44,947 nt of DNA from assembly GCA_003514305.1 (NCBI GenBank), contig DORE01000161.1, forward strand, positions 7,730 to 52,676. Direction: 5' to 3'. The translations under genes and the position numbers were made by a program. Under the pieces are notes generated by a model. The model was given only the letters and a program-made list of their open reading frames with translations. It was not told the origin of the DNA and did not search any database. Shown piece after piece: positions 16,904 to 24,652 of this stretch. Numbering within the stretch: position 1 is the stretch's first letter; each line of letters begins with the position of its first letter. The stretch comes from Gammaproteobacteria bacterium. Its GTDB lineage: Bacteria > Pseudomonadota > Gammaproteobacteria > Pseudomonadales > Pseudohongiellaceae.

Positions 16904-18064
16904 CTAAATCTCTCTAGCGATCAATAGCTTCATGATTTCATTGCTGCCGCCGTAAATTTTCTGTACGCGGCTGTCAGCAAACATCTTGGCTATTGGGTAT
17001 TCCATCATGTAGCCGTAGCCGCCAAAAAACTGCAAACAAGTGTCCACAATTTCGCATTGCTTCTGCGTAGTCCACCACTTGGCCATGGACGCCGAGGCAT
17101 CATCAAGCTTGCCTTCGGCAAGGCGCATCGCACAGTCATCAACGAACACCCTGGCAATCCTCGCTTCAGTCAGGCATTCGGCAAGCCGGAACTGGGTATT
17201 CTGAAAATCGAGGATTCGCTTGCCAAATGCTTTTCGCTCTTTGACATAGTCAGAAGTTAACCGAAGCGCTTTTTCCATCGCTGCACAGGCGCCTGCGGCA
17301 ATGATAACCCGCTCCTGAGGTAACTGTTCCATTAGATGAATAAAACCTCTGCCTTCGTCTGTGCCGAGCAGTGCCGACTTTGGCACCCGCACATCATCGA
17401 AGAACAGCTCGGCTGTGTCCTGTGCTTTCATACCCAACTTTTCTAGATTCCTGCCCCGCTGAAACCCACCTTCACCCTCAACCGATTCCGTCTCCAACAT
17501 GATCAGTGAGATGCCTTTAGCCCCTTCGCTCGGCTCGGTCTTGGCGACCACGCAAATGAGATTTGCAGTCATCCCGTTGGTAATGAACGTCTTTTGCCCG
17601 TTCAGTACGTAATCTTCTCCGTCTTGGAGCGCCGAGGTTTTAACCGCCTGCAGGTCTGAACCTGTTCCCGGCTCCGACATTGCAATCGCTGACACAATAT
17701 CGCCGCTCACCATCTTTGGCAGCCATTTAGCTTTTTGCTCCTGCGTGCCATACTTCTCTATGTAGTGAGCCACAATGCCCGAATGGACCCCGTTACCAAA
17801 GCCGGAAATATTGGCTCTGTTAAACTCCTCAATCAGCACCATTTCGTGCCGAAAATCGCCCCCACCGCCACCCCACTCCTCGGAAATCGATGCACACAAA
17901 ATACCGGCATCACCGGCTTTGTACCAAGCATCTCGGTCGACAAAACCCTGTTTGTCCCACTTTTCTGAAAGCGGAACAAACTCTTTGTCCAGGAATTTCT
18001 TCACCGCGTCACGCATGATGACGAGTTCTTCATCCATCCAGGGAGACTGATAATTCTCAAGCAT
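16904..18064 (-). CDS. Acyl-CoA dehydrogenase
   Basis: FAD-dependent enzyme of 386 residues that introduces the alpha-beta double bond in an acyl-CoA, passing electrons to ETF. Typical segments are AMSEPGTGSDL (FAD/substrate contact), FITNG, and GGYGYMMEYPIAKMFADSRVQKIYGGSNEI. The glutamate in GGSNEI (E376) is the catalytic base at the usual C-terminal position. Chain-length preference cannot be read from sequence. Last gene of a probable three-gene operon: SDR, thiolase, then this gene 16 bases after the thiolase stop. The convergent FGE gene ends 60 bases away. Confidence 0.93.
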   Translation of the reverse strand: MLENYQSPWMDEELVIMRDAVKKFLDKEFVPLSEKWDKQGFVDRDAWYKAGDAGILCASISEEWGGGGGDFRHEMVLIEEFNRANISGFGNGVHSGIVAHYIEKYGTQEQKAKWLPKMVSGDIVSAIAMSEPGTGSDLQAVKTSALQDGEDYVLNGQKTFITNGMTANLICVVAKTEPSEGAKGISLIMLETESVEGEGGFQRGRNLEKLGMKAQDTAELFFDDVRVPKSALLGTDEGRGFIHLMEQLPQERVIIAAGACAAMEKALRLTSDYVKERKAFGKRILDFQNTQFRLAECLTEARIARVFVDDCAMRLAEGKLDDASASMAKWWTTQKQCEIVDTCLQFFGGYGYMMEYPIAKMFADSRVQKIYGGSNEIMKLLIAREI

Positions 18065-18080
18065 AGGGCTGACTACTTCT

Positions 18081-19268
18081 TTAGCTATCTAGTTGATTCA
18101 TTCGTTCAATAATCATTGAGTTGGCGGTACCTCCGCCTTCGCAAATCGCCACCAGACCGAAGCGCGCCTGCCGCCGCTCTAGCTCATGGACCAGGGTCGT
18201 CATCAACTTGGCGCCAGTGCCGCCAAGCGGGTGACCCAAAGACTGCGCGCCACCATTGACGTTAAGTTTGGTGGGATCAGCATTGAGCGCCTTCGCCCAG
18301 GCCAGCGGCACAGAGCCAAACGCTTCGTTGACCTCGTATAAATCGATTTCATCGATGCTGAGTCCGGCTTTCTCGAGCACTTTTTCTGTCGCCGGAATAG
18401 GGCCTTCGAGCATGATGACCGGATCAGAACCGACCACTGCCAGAGAATGAATCTTCGCACGGACCGGAAGGTCAAATTTCCTCACTGCCTCTTCGTTCGC
18501 CACCATAATCGCTGCTGCACCATCGCTGATTTGACTGGCGGTGCCGGCGGTAATCACTCCCCCTTCTCGCAGGGTATTCAGCGACTGCATTCCCTGGAGG
18601 TTCGCTTCAAAGCGAATCCCCTCATCCACAGTGTGAACATCTTTAGTGCCATCCTCCAGCTCAATGTTGAGTGGCAAAATCTCTTGATTGAAGTATCCGC
18701 TCTTTGTCGCAATCGCCGCACGCTGATGACTCAGCAGACCGAATTCGTCAAGCGCCTTACGACTGATCTGATATTTCTCTGCTAGCAGTTCTGCTCCGTC
18801 GAACTGGCTGAACTGTATGCCGGGATACTGCAGCTCGAGGCGCTCACCTTTTGGTACCCCGCGCCCTTTATCCAGACCATCCCGAATGTTTGAACCGATC
18901 TCAACGGTACTCATCGCCTCAACACCGCCGCAAATCACCACATCCTGTGTGCCGGACATAACGGCTTGTGCGCCGAATTGAATCGCCTGCAGCGAGGACC
19001 CACACTGACGATCCACCGTGGTTCCAGGAACCTCAAGAGCCAGCTTGGAGCTCAGCGCCACATTACGGCCCAGGTTACCGGCCTGAGAACCAATCTGCAT
19101 GACTACACCAAAAACTAGGTCATCCACCCCGTCCGTCGGAACTCCGGTGCGATCCACTAATTCATCCACCACGGCAGCACCCATATCAACAGGGTGCATT
19201 CGGCTCAGCCTGCCTTTCTTTTTTCCAGTTGCGGTGCGCACTGCGCCGACAATGTATGCATTCGCCAT
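18081..19268 (-). CDS. Acetyl-CoA C-acyltransferase (thiolase)
   Basis: Cytoplasmic thiolase of 395 residues that cleaves 3-ketoacyl-CoA or makes acetoacetyl-CoA. The acylated cysteine is C89 (VDRQCGSSLQA), and the C-terminal pair is H346 (GHPLGGTGA) and C376 (CEGGG). VNGGAQSLGHP and YEVNEAF agree. CEGGG instead of CIGGG or CAGGG is frequent in thiolases of degradation clusters. The ATG at 19268 has a GAGGAAG site; the in-frame codons upstream lack homology. It lies 51 bases after the SDR gene and 16 bases before the acyl-CoA dehydrogenase gene. Confidence 0.94.
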   Translation of the reverse strand: MANAYIVGAVRTATGKKKGRLSRMHPVDMGAAVVDELVDRTGVPTDGVDDLVFGVVMQIGSQAGNLGRNVALSSKLALEVPGTTVDRQCGSSLQAIQFGAQAVMSGTQDVVICGGVEAMSTVEIGSNIRDGLDKGRGVPKGERLELQYPGIQFSQFDGAELLAEKYQISRKALDEFGLLSHQRAAIATKSGYFNQEILPLNIELEDGTKDVHTVDEGIRFEANLQGMQSLNTLREGGVITAGTASQISDGAAAIMVANEEAVRKFDLPVRAKIHSLAVVGSDPVIMLEGPIPATEKVLEKAGLSIDEIDLYEVNEAFGSVPLAWAKALNADPTKLNVNGGAQSLGHPLGGTGAKLMTTLVHELERRQARFGLVAICEGGGTANSMIIERMNQLDS

Positions 19269-19319
19269 ATTCTTCCTCGATAACAAATCGCTTGTCTGTG
19301 GGGCTCTGTGGGTAAAAAA

Positions 19320-20090
19320 CTACAGCGCGGGCATTCTGATCCCAGCGTCTAATCTGATGGTTTCGCCATTTAGATAGCTGCACTTCACAATATGCGCGAC
19401 CTCAGCGGCAAACTCATCGGGATTACCTAGTCGCTTCGGAAACTGGGTGATCGCGATGAGGGGTTCACGCACCTCTTGGGGCGCTCGGGCGAGCAATGGC
19501 GTTTCAAAAACGCCCGGAGCGACGGTCATGACACGCACGCCCCTTTTGGCCAGATCACGGGCAATAGGCAGGGTCATGGCTACGATGCCGCCCTTGCTTG
19601 CCGCGTACCCTGCCTGCCCGGTCTGACCATCAAACGCTGCAATTGATGCGACGTTGATGATGACCCCTCGCTCGTTGTCTTCTGTCTGCGGCTCGTTGAG
19701 CTGCATCACTTCTGCACACAGTCTTAGGACGTTGAATGTCCCGATAAGATTGACCCGGACAATGTGTTCAAAACGAGCCAGGAGCATGGCGCCATCTTTA
19801 CCCACTGTGCGCGCAGCACCCCCAATCCCGGCAGAGTTCAAATTAACGTGGATTGCTCCGAATGCCTGTTGCGCTCCGGCGATAGCCGCTTTGACGGCAT
19901 CCTCATCCGCGACGTCACCGGCATGCCAGGCGGCAGATTCTCCGAGTTCATCCGCAGCAGCCTGTAGCGCCTCTGCGTTAAGGTCAAATAAAAACACTTT
20001 GGCGCCTGCCTTGACGAAATTCTTGGCTGTTGCCAAGCCGAGACCCGATGCACCGCCGGTGATGAACGCAGTTTTTCCTTTTAATTCCAT
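19320..20090 (-). CDS. Short-chain dehydrogenase, 3-hydroxyacyl-CoA dehydrogenase type II-like
   Basis: NAD-dependent SDR of 256 residues, close to HSD17B10/type II 3-hydroxyacyl-CoA dehydrogenases that oxidise L-3-hydroxyacyl-CoA, including methyl-branched ones. The cofactor motif TGGASGLG is at 11-18, D36 follows the second strand and favours NAD. The catalytic residues are S149, Y162 and K166 (YAASK). FEHIVRVNLIGTFNV and APGVFETPLL are typical. The ATG at 20090 starts the fold directly; upstream in-frame codons are hydrophobic and unrelated. First gene of the minus-strand operon and divergent from the racemase gene, with about 210 bases between. Confidence 0.92.
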   Translation of the reverse strand: MELKGKTAFITGGASGLGLATAKNFVKAGAKVFLFDLNAEALQAAADELGESAAWHAGDVADEDAVKAAIAGAQQAFGAIHVNLNSAGIGGAARTVGKDGAMLLARFEHIVRVNLIGTFNVLRLCAEVMQLNEPQTEDNERGVIINVASIAAFDGQTGQAGYAASKGGIVAMTLPIARDLAKRGVRVMTVAPGVFETPLLARAPQEVREPLIAITQFPKRLGNPDEFAAEVAHIVKCSYLNGETIRLDAGIRMPAL

Positions 20091-20300
20091 ACTTCTAGTC
20101 AATTCTATTAAGTAAAATCCCAAACAGAATAATCGATTGCCACAGAAAAGGAAAATTATCAAAGTGCCCTACCAAGAAGAAAATTTCCCTCGTTGTAGGC
20201 CGTTTGCTTGCAGAGATCTTCCCACTGGCCCGCTATATTTTAGCGGGGCGATCCCCTATGATTGCGAAGGTAGAAGCAAGCCAAATTACAAGGAGAAACT

Positions 20301-21428
20301 GTGGGCCCACTCACTGGTATTCGTGTGGTTGAGATGGCGGGAATTGGGCCCGGACCTTTCACCGCCATGATGCTTTCCGATCTTGGCGCCGAAGTCATTC
20401 GTGTGGACCGACTCAGCCACAAGGGCATTGGCCACCGTGCCAATGTTCTCAATCGGGGCAGAAAGTCCATCGCAGTTGATCTCAAAAACCCCCGCGGGGT
20501 TGCAACAACATTGCGCCTTATTGAGCAGGCAGATGTGGTACTAGAAGGCTTTCGACCCGGCGTGATGGAGCGCCTCGGGCTCGGACCAAAAGAATGTCTG
20601 TCAGTGAATACGCGTCTTATATTCGCCCGCATGACAGGATGGGGACAGACAGGCCCGCTTTCACAGGCGGCAGGACACGACATCAATTACATCTCCATCG
20701 CGGGCGCCCTCGGCGCCATGGGCTATGCGGATCGACCCCCCGCGCCTCCACTAAATCTGGTCGGCGACTTTGGTGGCGGCGCGATGTATCTGCTAACCGG
20801 CATTCTTGCCGCGCTGGTGGAACGCGCCACGTCGGGGCAGGGCCAAATCATAGATGCCGCCATGTCAGATGGCACAGCTAGCCTGCTCAGCCCCTTCTTT
20901 GGCTTGATGGCTATGAATATGTGGACAACTGACCGATTCAGCAACAGGCTGGATGGAGGCGCTTTTTACTACGGCAGCTACGAATGCAGCGACGGCAAAT
21001 ATATCTCAATTGGCTCACTGGAGCCCCAATTCTATGCCTTACTTCTGAAAAAAGCAGAAATTACCGACCCGGAATTCCAAGAGCAGCTTGATGAGGCCGC
21101 TTGGCCTGCCAAACGCAAAAAACTGATAGAGATATTCAAAACCAAGACCAGACAACAATGGTGCGACATCATGGAAGGAACCGATGTGTGTTTTGCACCA
21201 GTTTTAGACCTCAAAGAAGCGCCAAATCACCCACATAATATCGACAGGAAAGCCTTCGTCGAGCTCGATGGCGTTGTTCAGCCGGCCCCAGCCCCGCGAT
21301 TCAGCCGAACTCAGGGCGAAATTCAGGGACCAGCCGCAATAGCAGGAGAGCACACCAGAGAAGTGTTGAGCGCCTGGAACTTTACGGACCAGGAAATCGA
21401 TGAGTTACAGGCCGCTGGAGCAATATAA
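20301..21428 (+). CDS. Alpha-methylacyl-CoA racemase / family III CoA-transferase
   Basis: Predicted racemase that inverts the alpha-methyl centre of 2-methylacyl-CoA so that only the S form enters beta-oxidation. Residues H126, D156 and E241 coincide in number and context with the catalytic residues known from the Mycobacterium tuberculosis racemase MCR (GHDINYI, VGDFGGG, GSLEPQF). The fold signature GFRPGVMERLGLGP at 83-96 is present. The enzyme has 375 residues, slightly longer than MCR. CaiB-type CoA-transferases use an aspartate in a different context, so racemase is preferred. The start is GTG at 20301, five bases after AGGAG. First gene of the plus-strand half of the cluster. Confidence 0.9.
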   Translation: MGPLTGIRVVEMAGIGPGPFTAMMLSDLGAEVIRVDRLSHKGIGHRANVLNRGRKSIAVDLKNPRGVATTLRLIEQADVVLEGFRPGVMERLGLGPKECLSVNTRLIFARMTGWGQTGPLSQAAGHDINYISIAGALGAMGYADRPPAPPLNLVGDFGGGAMYLLTGILAALVERATSGQGQIIDAAMSDGTASLLSPFFGLMAMNMWTTDRFSNRLDGGAFYYGSYECSDGKYISIGSLEPQFYALLLKKAEITDPEFQEQLDEAAWPAKRKKLIEIFKTKTRQQWCDIMEGTDVCFAPVLDLKEAPNHPHNIDRKAFVELDGVVQPAPAPRFSRTQGEIQGPAAIAGEHTREVLSAWNFTDQEIDELQAAGAI

Positions 21429-21454
21429 GTCGCGCGATTAACCGGAGATCAATA

Positions 21455-22327
21455 GTGCCTTTTGAAACCATTCGCTACGAAATTGTCGATCGAATTCTGA
21501 CTATTACCCTGAATCGGCCGGAGCAGCTCAATGCGTTTACCGTGACAATGGCCGAAGAACTGATCGCGGCCTTTGAGCAGGCCAGCGAAGATGACGGAGT
21601 CGATGCGGTCGTCGTGACAGGAGCGGGTAAAGCCTTCTGTGCCGGCATGGATTTGTCCAGCTCAGGCAATGTTTTCGGTTTGAATGAAACGCTGAGCCCA
21701 GATCTTGAAGACATGCGCTCGCGCCTGTCAGATCCAGAAATTGAAACTGGCGTCAGAGATACCGGCGGCCAGCTGACGCTGGCAATCTTCGAGTGCAAGA
21801 AACCGGTCATCGCGGCCGTCAACGGGGCAGCGGTCGGTATCGGGGCCACCATGCTCTGTGCCATGGATATTAGATTGGTGGCAGACACAGCCCGTGTGGG
21901 CTTCGTTTTTAATAAGATCGGAATCACGCCGGAAGCCTGCTCATCATGGTTCCTGCCGCGCATCGTCAATATGGGTACCGCGTTGGAGTGGATTTATAGC
22001 GGTGACCTGATTGCGGCGGAAGAACTGACTCGCAAAGGCTTCGCAAACCAACAGCTCGCCGGGAAATCGCTGCTGGATAAAGCCTATGAAGTTGCTGCCC
22101 GAATCAGCAGCCACAGCCAGGTTGCCGTGGCTTTGACCCGGCAGATGATGTATCGCAATGCTGCCCTGCCACATCCGATCGGCGCCCATGAAGTGGACTC
22201 GCTGGCGATTTTTTATGCCAGCCAAACCAGCGGGAAAGAGGGTGTGAACGCCTTTCTGGAAAAGCGAAGGGCGAATTTTGATGACCATGCCTCTACCGAC
22301 ATGCCTCCTTTCTACCCTTGGTGGTGA
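21455..22327 (+). CDS. Enoyl-CoA hydratase/isomerase family protein
   Basis: Crotonase-fold enzyme of 290 residues, probably hydrating trans-2-enoyl-CoA in the same pathway as its neighbours. VTGAGKAFCAGMDL (oxyanion-hole segment, about 54-67), AAVNGAAVGIGATM (120-133) and FNKIGITPEACSSW with E160 are the conserved active-site blocks. A loop of about 30 residues after GMDLSSS is longer than in E. coli FadB-type domains and resembles the EchA group. The start is GTG at 21455 with GGAGAT before it, 26 bases after the racemase stop, so the two are likely one operon. Confidence 0.92.
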   Translation: MPFETIRYEIVDRILTITLNRPEQLNAFTVTMAEELIAAFEQASEDDGVDAVVVTGAGKAFCAGMDLSSSGNVFGLNETLSPDLEDMRSRLSDPEIETGVRDTGGQLTLAIFECKKPVIAAVNGAAVGIGATMLCAMDIRLVADTARVGFVFNKIGITPEACSSWFLPRIVNMGTALEWIYSGDLIAAEELTRKGFANQQLAGKSLLDKAYEVAARISSHSQVAVALTRQMMYRNAALPHPIGAHEVDSLAIFYASQTSGKEGVNAFLEKRRANFDDHASTDMPPFYPWW

Positions 22328-22459
22328 GCATGCTCAACCGACTGCATCGACCAGCAACGTTTCATACTGCTCCGCCAGCTGCCCGTGGCTGGGTCTGCAG
22401 ATCGGGTGTATTTCCCGAAATTGTGCGTATAATAAGAAACACCCTTCTGAGATTTTTTG

Positions 22460-22807
22460 ATGATTGTAGTCCAATCGATTTTCCATCTCGCATCCGACTC
22501 CAAGCGAGATGCCATCAAACTGATGCGCAACATGGTGCGACTGTGTCGGCTTGAGCACGGCTGTATCAGCTATGAGTATTTTGAAGGAATTTCCAACCCC
22601 AATCAGGTTATCCTGATGCAGGAGTGGGAGGATGCGGACTGTCTGCAGGGGCACTACCAGACAGATCACATGGAGCACTTTCTCAGCAAGCTGGGAGACT
22701 ATCTTGTGAGCCCGGTGGAGACGCGCAGCTACGTCTCTCAGGAAGAGGCATCAGTCACTTCCATATCGGCAGAAGACATGCCTAAGCCCGAACAGACTAT
22801 CCATTAA
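22460..22807 (+). CDS. Antibiotic biosynthesis monooxygenase (ABM) domain protein
   Basis: Small ferredoxin-like-fold protein of 115 residues, usually dimeric. The ABM pattern is visible: MIVVQSIFHLASDSKRDAI, then CRLEHGCISYEYFEGISNPNQVILMQEWED, then HMEHFLSKL. Family members include quinol monooxygenases such as YgiN and many of unknown role. The C-terminal 20 residues are low in structure. It lies 132 bases after the enoyl-CoA hydratase on the same strand. A link to the acyl-CoA pathway is inferred from position only. ATG at 22460; the preceding TTG is less likely. Confidence 0.8.
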   Translation: MIVVQSIFHLASDSKRDAIKLMRNMVRLCRLEHGCISYEYFEGISNPNQVILMQEWEDADCLQGHYQTDHMEHFLSKLGDYLVSPVETRSYVSQEEASVTSISAEDMPKPEQTIH

Positions 22808-22930
22808 TTGAGTCATCAGCGGGCGATTGATAAGCAGAGTCTACCGGCACATCGGCCGAGCTCCCGCCTGTCTGCGCATTCCATCATAAGCACAAAAGCT
22901 GCTGCCGACTGAGCAAAAAATCAGCAAGCT

Positions 22931-24343
22931 TCAGTCACCGCCTTCTTTAACCTCGTGATCAGGCTTCTGAAGAAATTCACCAGCATCATAGCGACGAAAA
23001 TACTCCTGTGCTGCGCTCTTCACTCTTGGTGCCAGCACGAATGTTGAAAGCATGGTTGGTATCGCCATGGTTGCGTAGGCACCATCAAACAGACTGATGA
23101 CCGCATCCAATGACGCCACCGCACCAACGGTAATGAGCGCCATGTAGATGCCCAGATAATACTTCTCAGAACGCGTGCCAAAAATGAATGCCATGCACTT
23201 ACTGCCGTAGTAGGAGTAAGTCAGCACTGTGGTTGTGCTAAGAACAAACACCATGATCAGCATCAGGTAGGATCCGACGCCGGGAAAAGCCTGATCGTAG
23301 GCCTGAGCTGTGAGTGTCACGCCAATTGCATCCCCCTGCCAAACCCCGGTTACCAGAATCGCCAGAGCTGTGCAGGTGCATACGAGCAGTGTATCGATAA
23401 TCGGGCCCACCATAGCCACAAGCCCCTCTCTGGCTGGCTCGCTAGTTTTGGCCGCTCCATGCGCAAGAGATTCAGTGCCAAGGCCAGCTTCATTGGAAAA
23501 GACACCCCGCTGCACCCCGATCAGAATCACAGCGCCCAGCACTCCACCGGAAACTGCCTCACCAGAAAATGCGTCAACCAAAATTAACGCTAGCATCGCC
23601 GGTAATTCTGTGAGGTGAGACAGCAAAAGATAGCTGGTTATCACCGTATAAAACAGCACCATAAGTGGTACGAGACTTCCGGCCACGGCAGCCACCCGCT
23701 TGACTTTCCCGACAGCAGCCGAGAAAAGCGAAACGGACAGCACCAGACCCATAATCAGATCAAAGGTGAAGTGATTTTCTGCAGAGGTAATACCCGCCGG
23801 AATCGCCAGGGCATCCCGGGTAATCTGCACAAGCTGATTGACTTGAAAAACGGGCAAGGTGCCAAACATGCCCGCAACTGCAAACATGTAAGCCAGCGGC
23901 GTCCAGCGTTTTCCGAGACCTTCTCGGATCACATACATCGGCCCACCCTGCAGGTTGCCTGCGTCGTCAGTGCCCCGATACATGATGGCCAGCGACGCGG
24001 TGTAAAACTTGGTGGAAATCCCTACTACCGCGGTCACCCACATCCAGAAAACTGCGCCAGGCCCACCCAGCGTAATCGCCACGGCAACCCCGGTAATATT
24101 ACCCACGCCGATCGTTCCTGCCAGAGCCGTTGCCAGAGCTCGGTAATGACTAATGTCTCCTGCCGCAGAAGCGCTCGGTTGATATTTGCCTCTCAGCAGA
24201 TCAAAGCTGTGACCGAGATATTTGAAATGTCTCAACCTGGAATGAACGGTGAAATAAAGACCACCCCCAACCAGTAGGGCCACCAGCTGAGGGCCCCACA
24301 TGAAATCCGCAAACGCAGCAAGCCCCTGTTCTATTTGAGACAT
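22931..24343 (-). CDS. Sodium:alanine/glycine symporter (AGCS family)
   Basis: Inner-membrane sodium-coupled amino-acid transporter of 470 residues with about 10-12 hydrophobic helices. The AGCS signature lies in ALAGTIGVGNITGVAVAITLGGPGAVFWMW (split here by helix breaks), followed by KFYTASLAIMYR. GVQRGVFSNEAGLGT is the other highly conserved block. Related proteins transport alanine or glycine (DagA, AlsT). The C-terminus is charged (PDHEVKEGGD). Two imperfect direct repeats lie just upstream of its ATG. No amino-acid metabolism gene is adjacent. Confidence 0.93.
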   Translation of the reverse strand: MSQIEQGLAAFADFMWGPQLVALLVGGGLYFTVHSRLRHFKYLGHSFDLLRGKYQPSASAAGDISHYRALATALAGTIGVGNITGVAVAITLGGPGAVFWMWVTAVVGISTKFYTASLAIMYRGTDDAGNLQGGPMYVIREGLGKRWTPLAYMFAVAGMFGTLPVFQVNQLVQITRDALAIPAGITSAENHFTFDLIMGLVLSVSLFSAAVGKVKRVAAVAGSLVPLMVLFYTVITSYLLLSHLTELPAMLALILVDAFSGEAVSGGVLGAVILIGVQRGVFSNEAGLGTESLAHGAAKTSEPAREGLVAMVGPIIDTLLVCTCTALAILVTGVWQGDAIGVTLTAQAYDQAFPGVGSYLMLIMVFVLSTTTVLTYSYYGSKCMAFIFGTRSEKYYLGIYMALITVGAVASLDAVISLFDGAYATMAIPTMLSTFVLAPRVKSAAQEYFRRYDAGEFLQKPDHEVKEGGD

Positions 24344-24344
24344 T

Positions 24345-24387
24345 CGGTTCTCTCGGTGCTATTGGTTCTCACAGTTCGCTCGGTGCT
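24345..24387. repeat. Two imperfect 16-bp direct repeats, 27-bp period
   Basis: CGGTTCTCTCGGTGCT (24345-24360) recurs as CAGTTCGCTCGGTGCT (24372-24387), differing at two or three positions. They sit in the leader of the symporter gene, the first directly before its start codon. They may be a duplicated regulator or ribosome-binding element, or a chance duplication. Confidence 0.35.
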
Positions 24388-24652
24388 CTCAGATATCTTA
24401 TTTCCCTCAGCTCACTGCGCCAGACTGGATTCTGAAATTCTGATGGGCACGTAATAACCGAGGCTACTGACCCGACGCGAAAGGATTTACCTCCACTGTC
24501 CGTATTCCCTGAATTGGCCGTCATAATCAGTGCGAAGCCAATAGGCCGTATTTTCCACGTGAACTGTCTCCGTGAGTGCCGGTCAGCGGATCTGACCGCT
24601 GTCCTAAATCGAAACGAGGCGGTTGCTGGACTTCAAACAATCGCTGTCGGTC
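24388..24652. other. Intergenic region with one inverted repeat, no gene seen
   Basis: Between the symporter and the peptidase I see no reading frame worth calling. CGGTCAG and CTGACCG (24580-24598) form a perfect 7-bp stem with a 5-base loop, about 55 bases after the peptidase stop codon. It lacks a T-run on the minus strand, so a terminator role is uncertain. Confidence 0.35.

Noticed and set aside
24580..24598. Rho-independent terminator for the DPP IV-type gene
   Set aside because: The 7-bp stem is perfect, but no T-run follows on the minus strand, so it is listed only as an inverted repeat.
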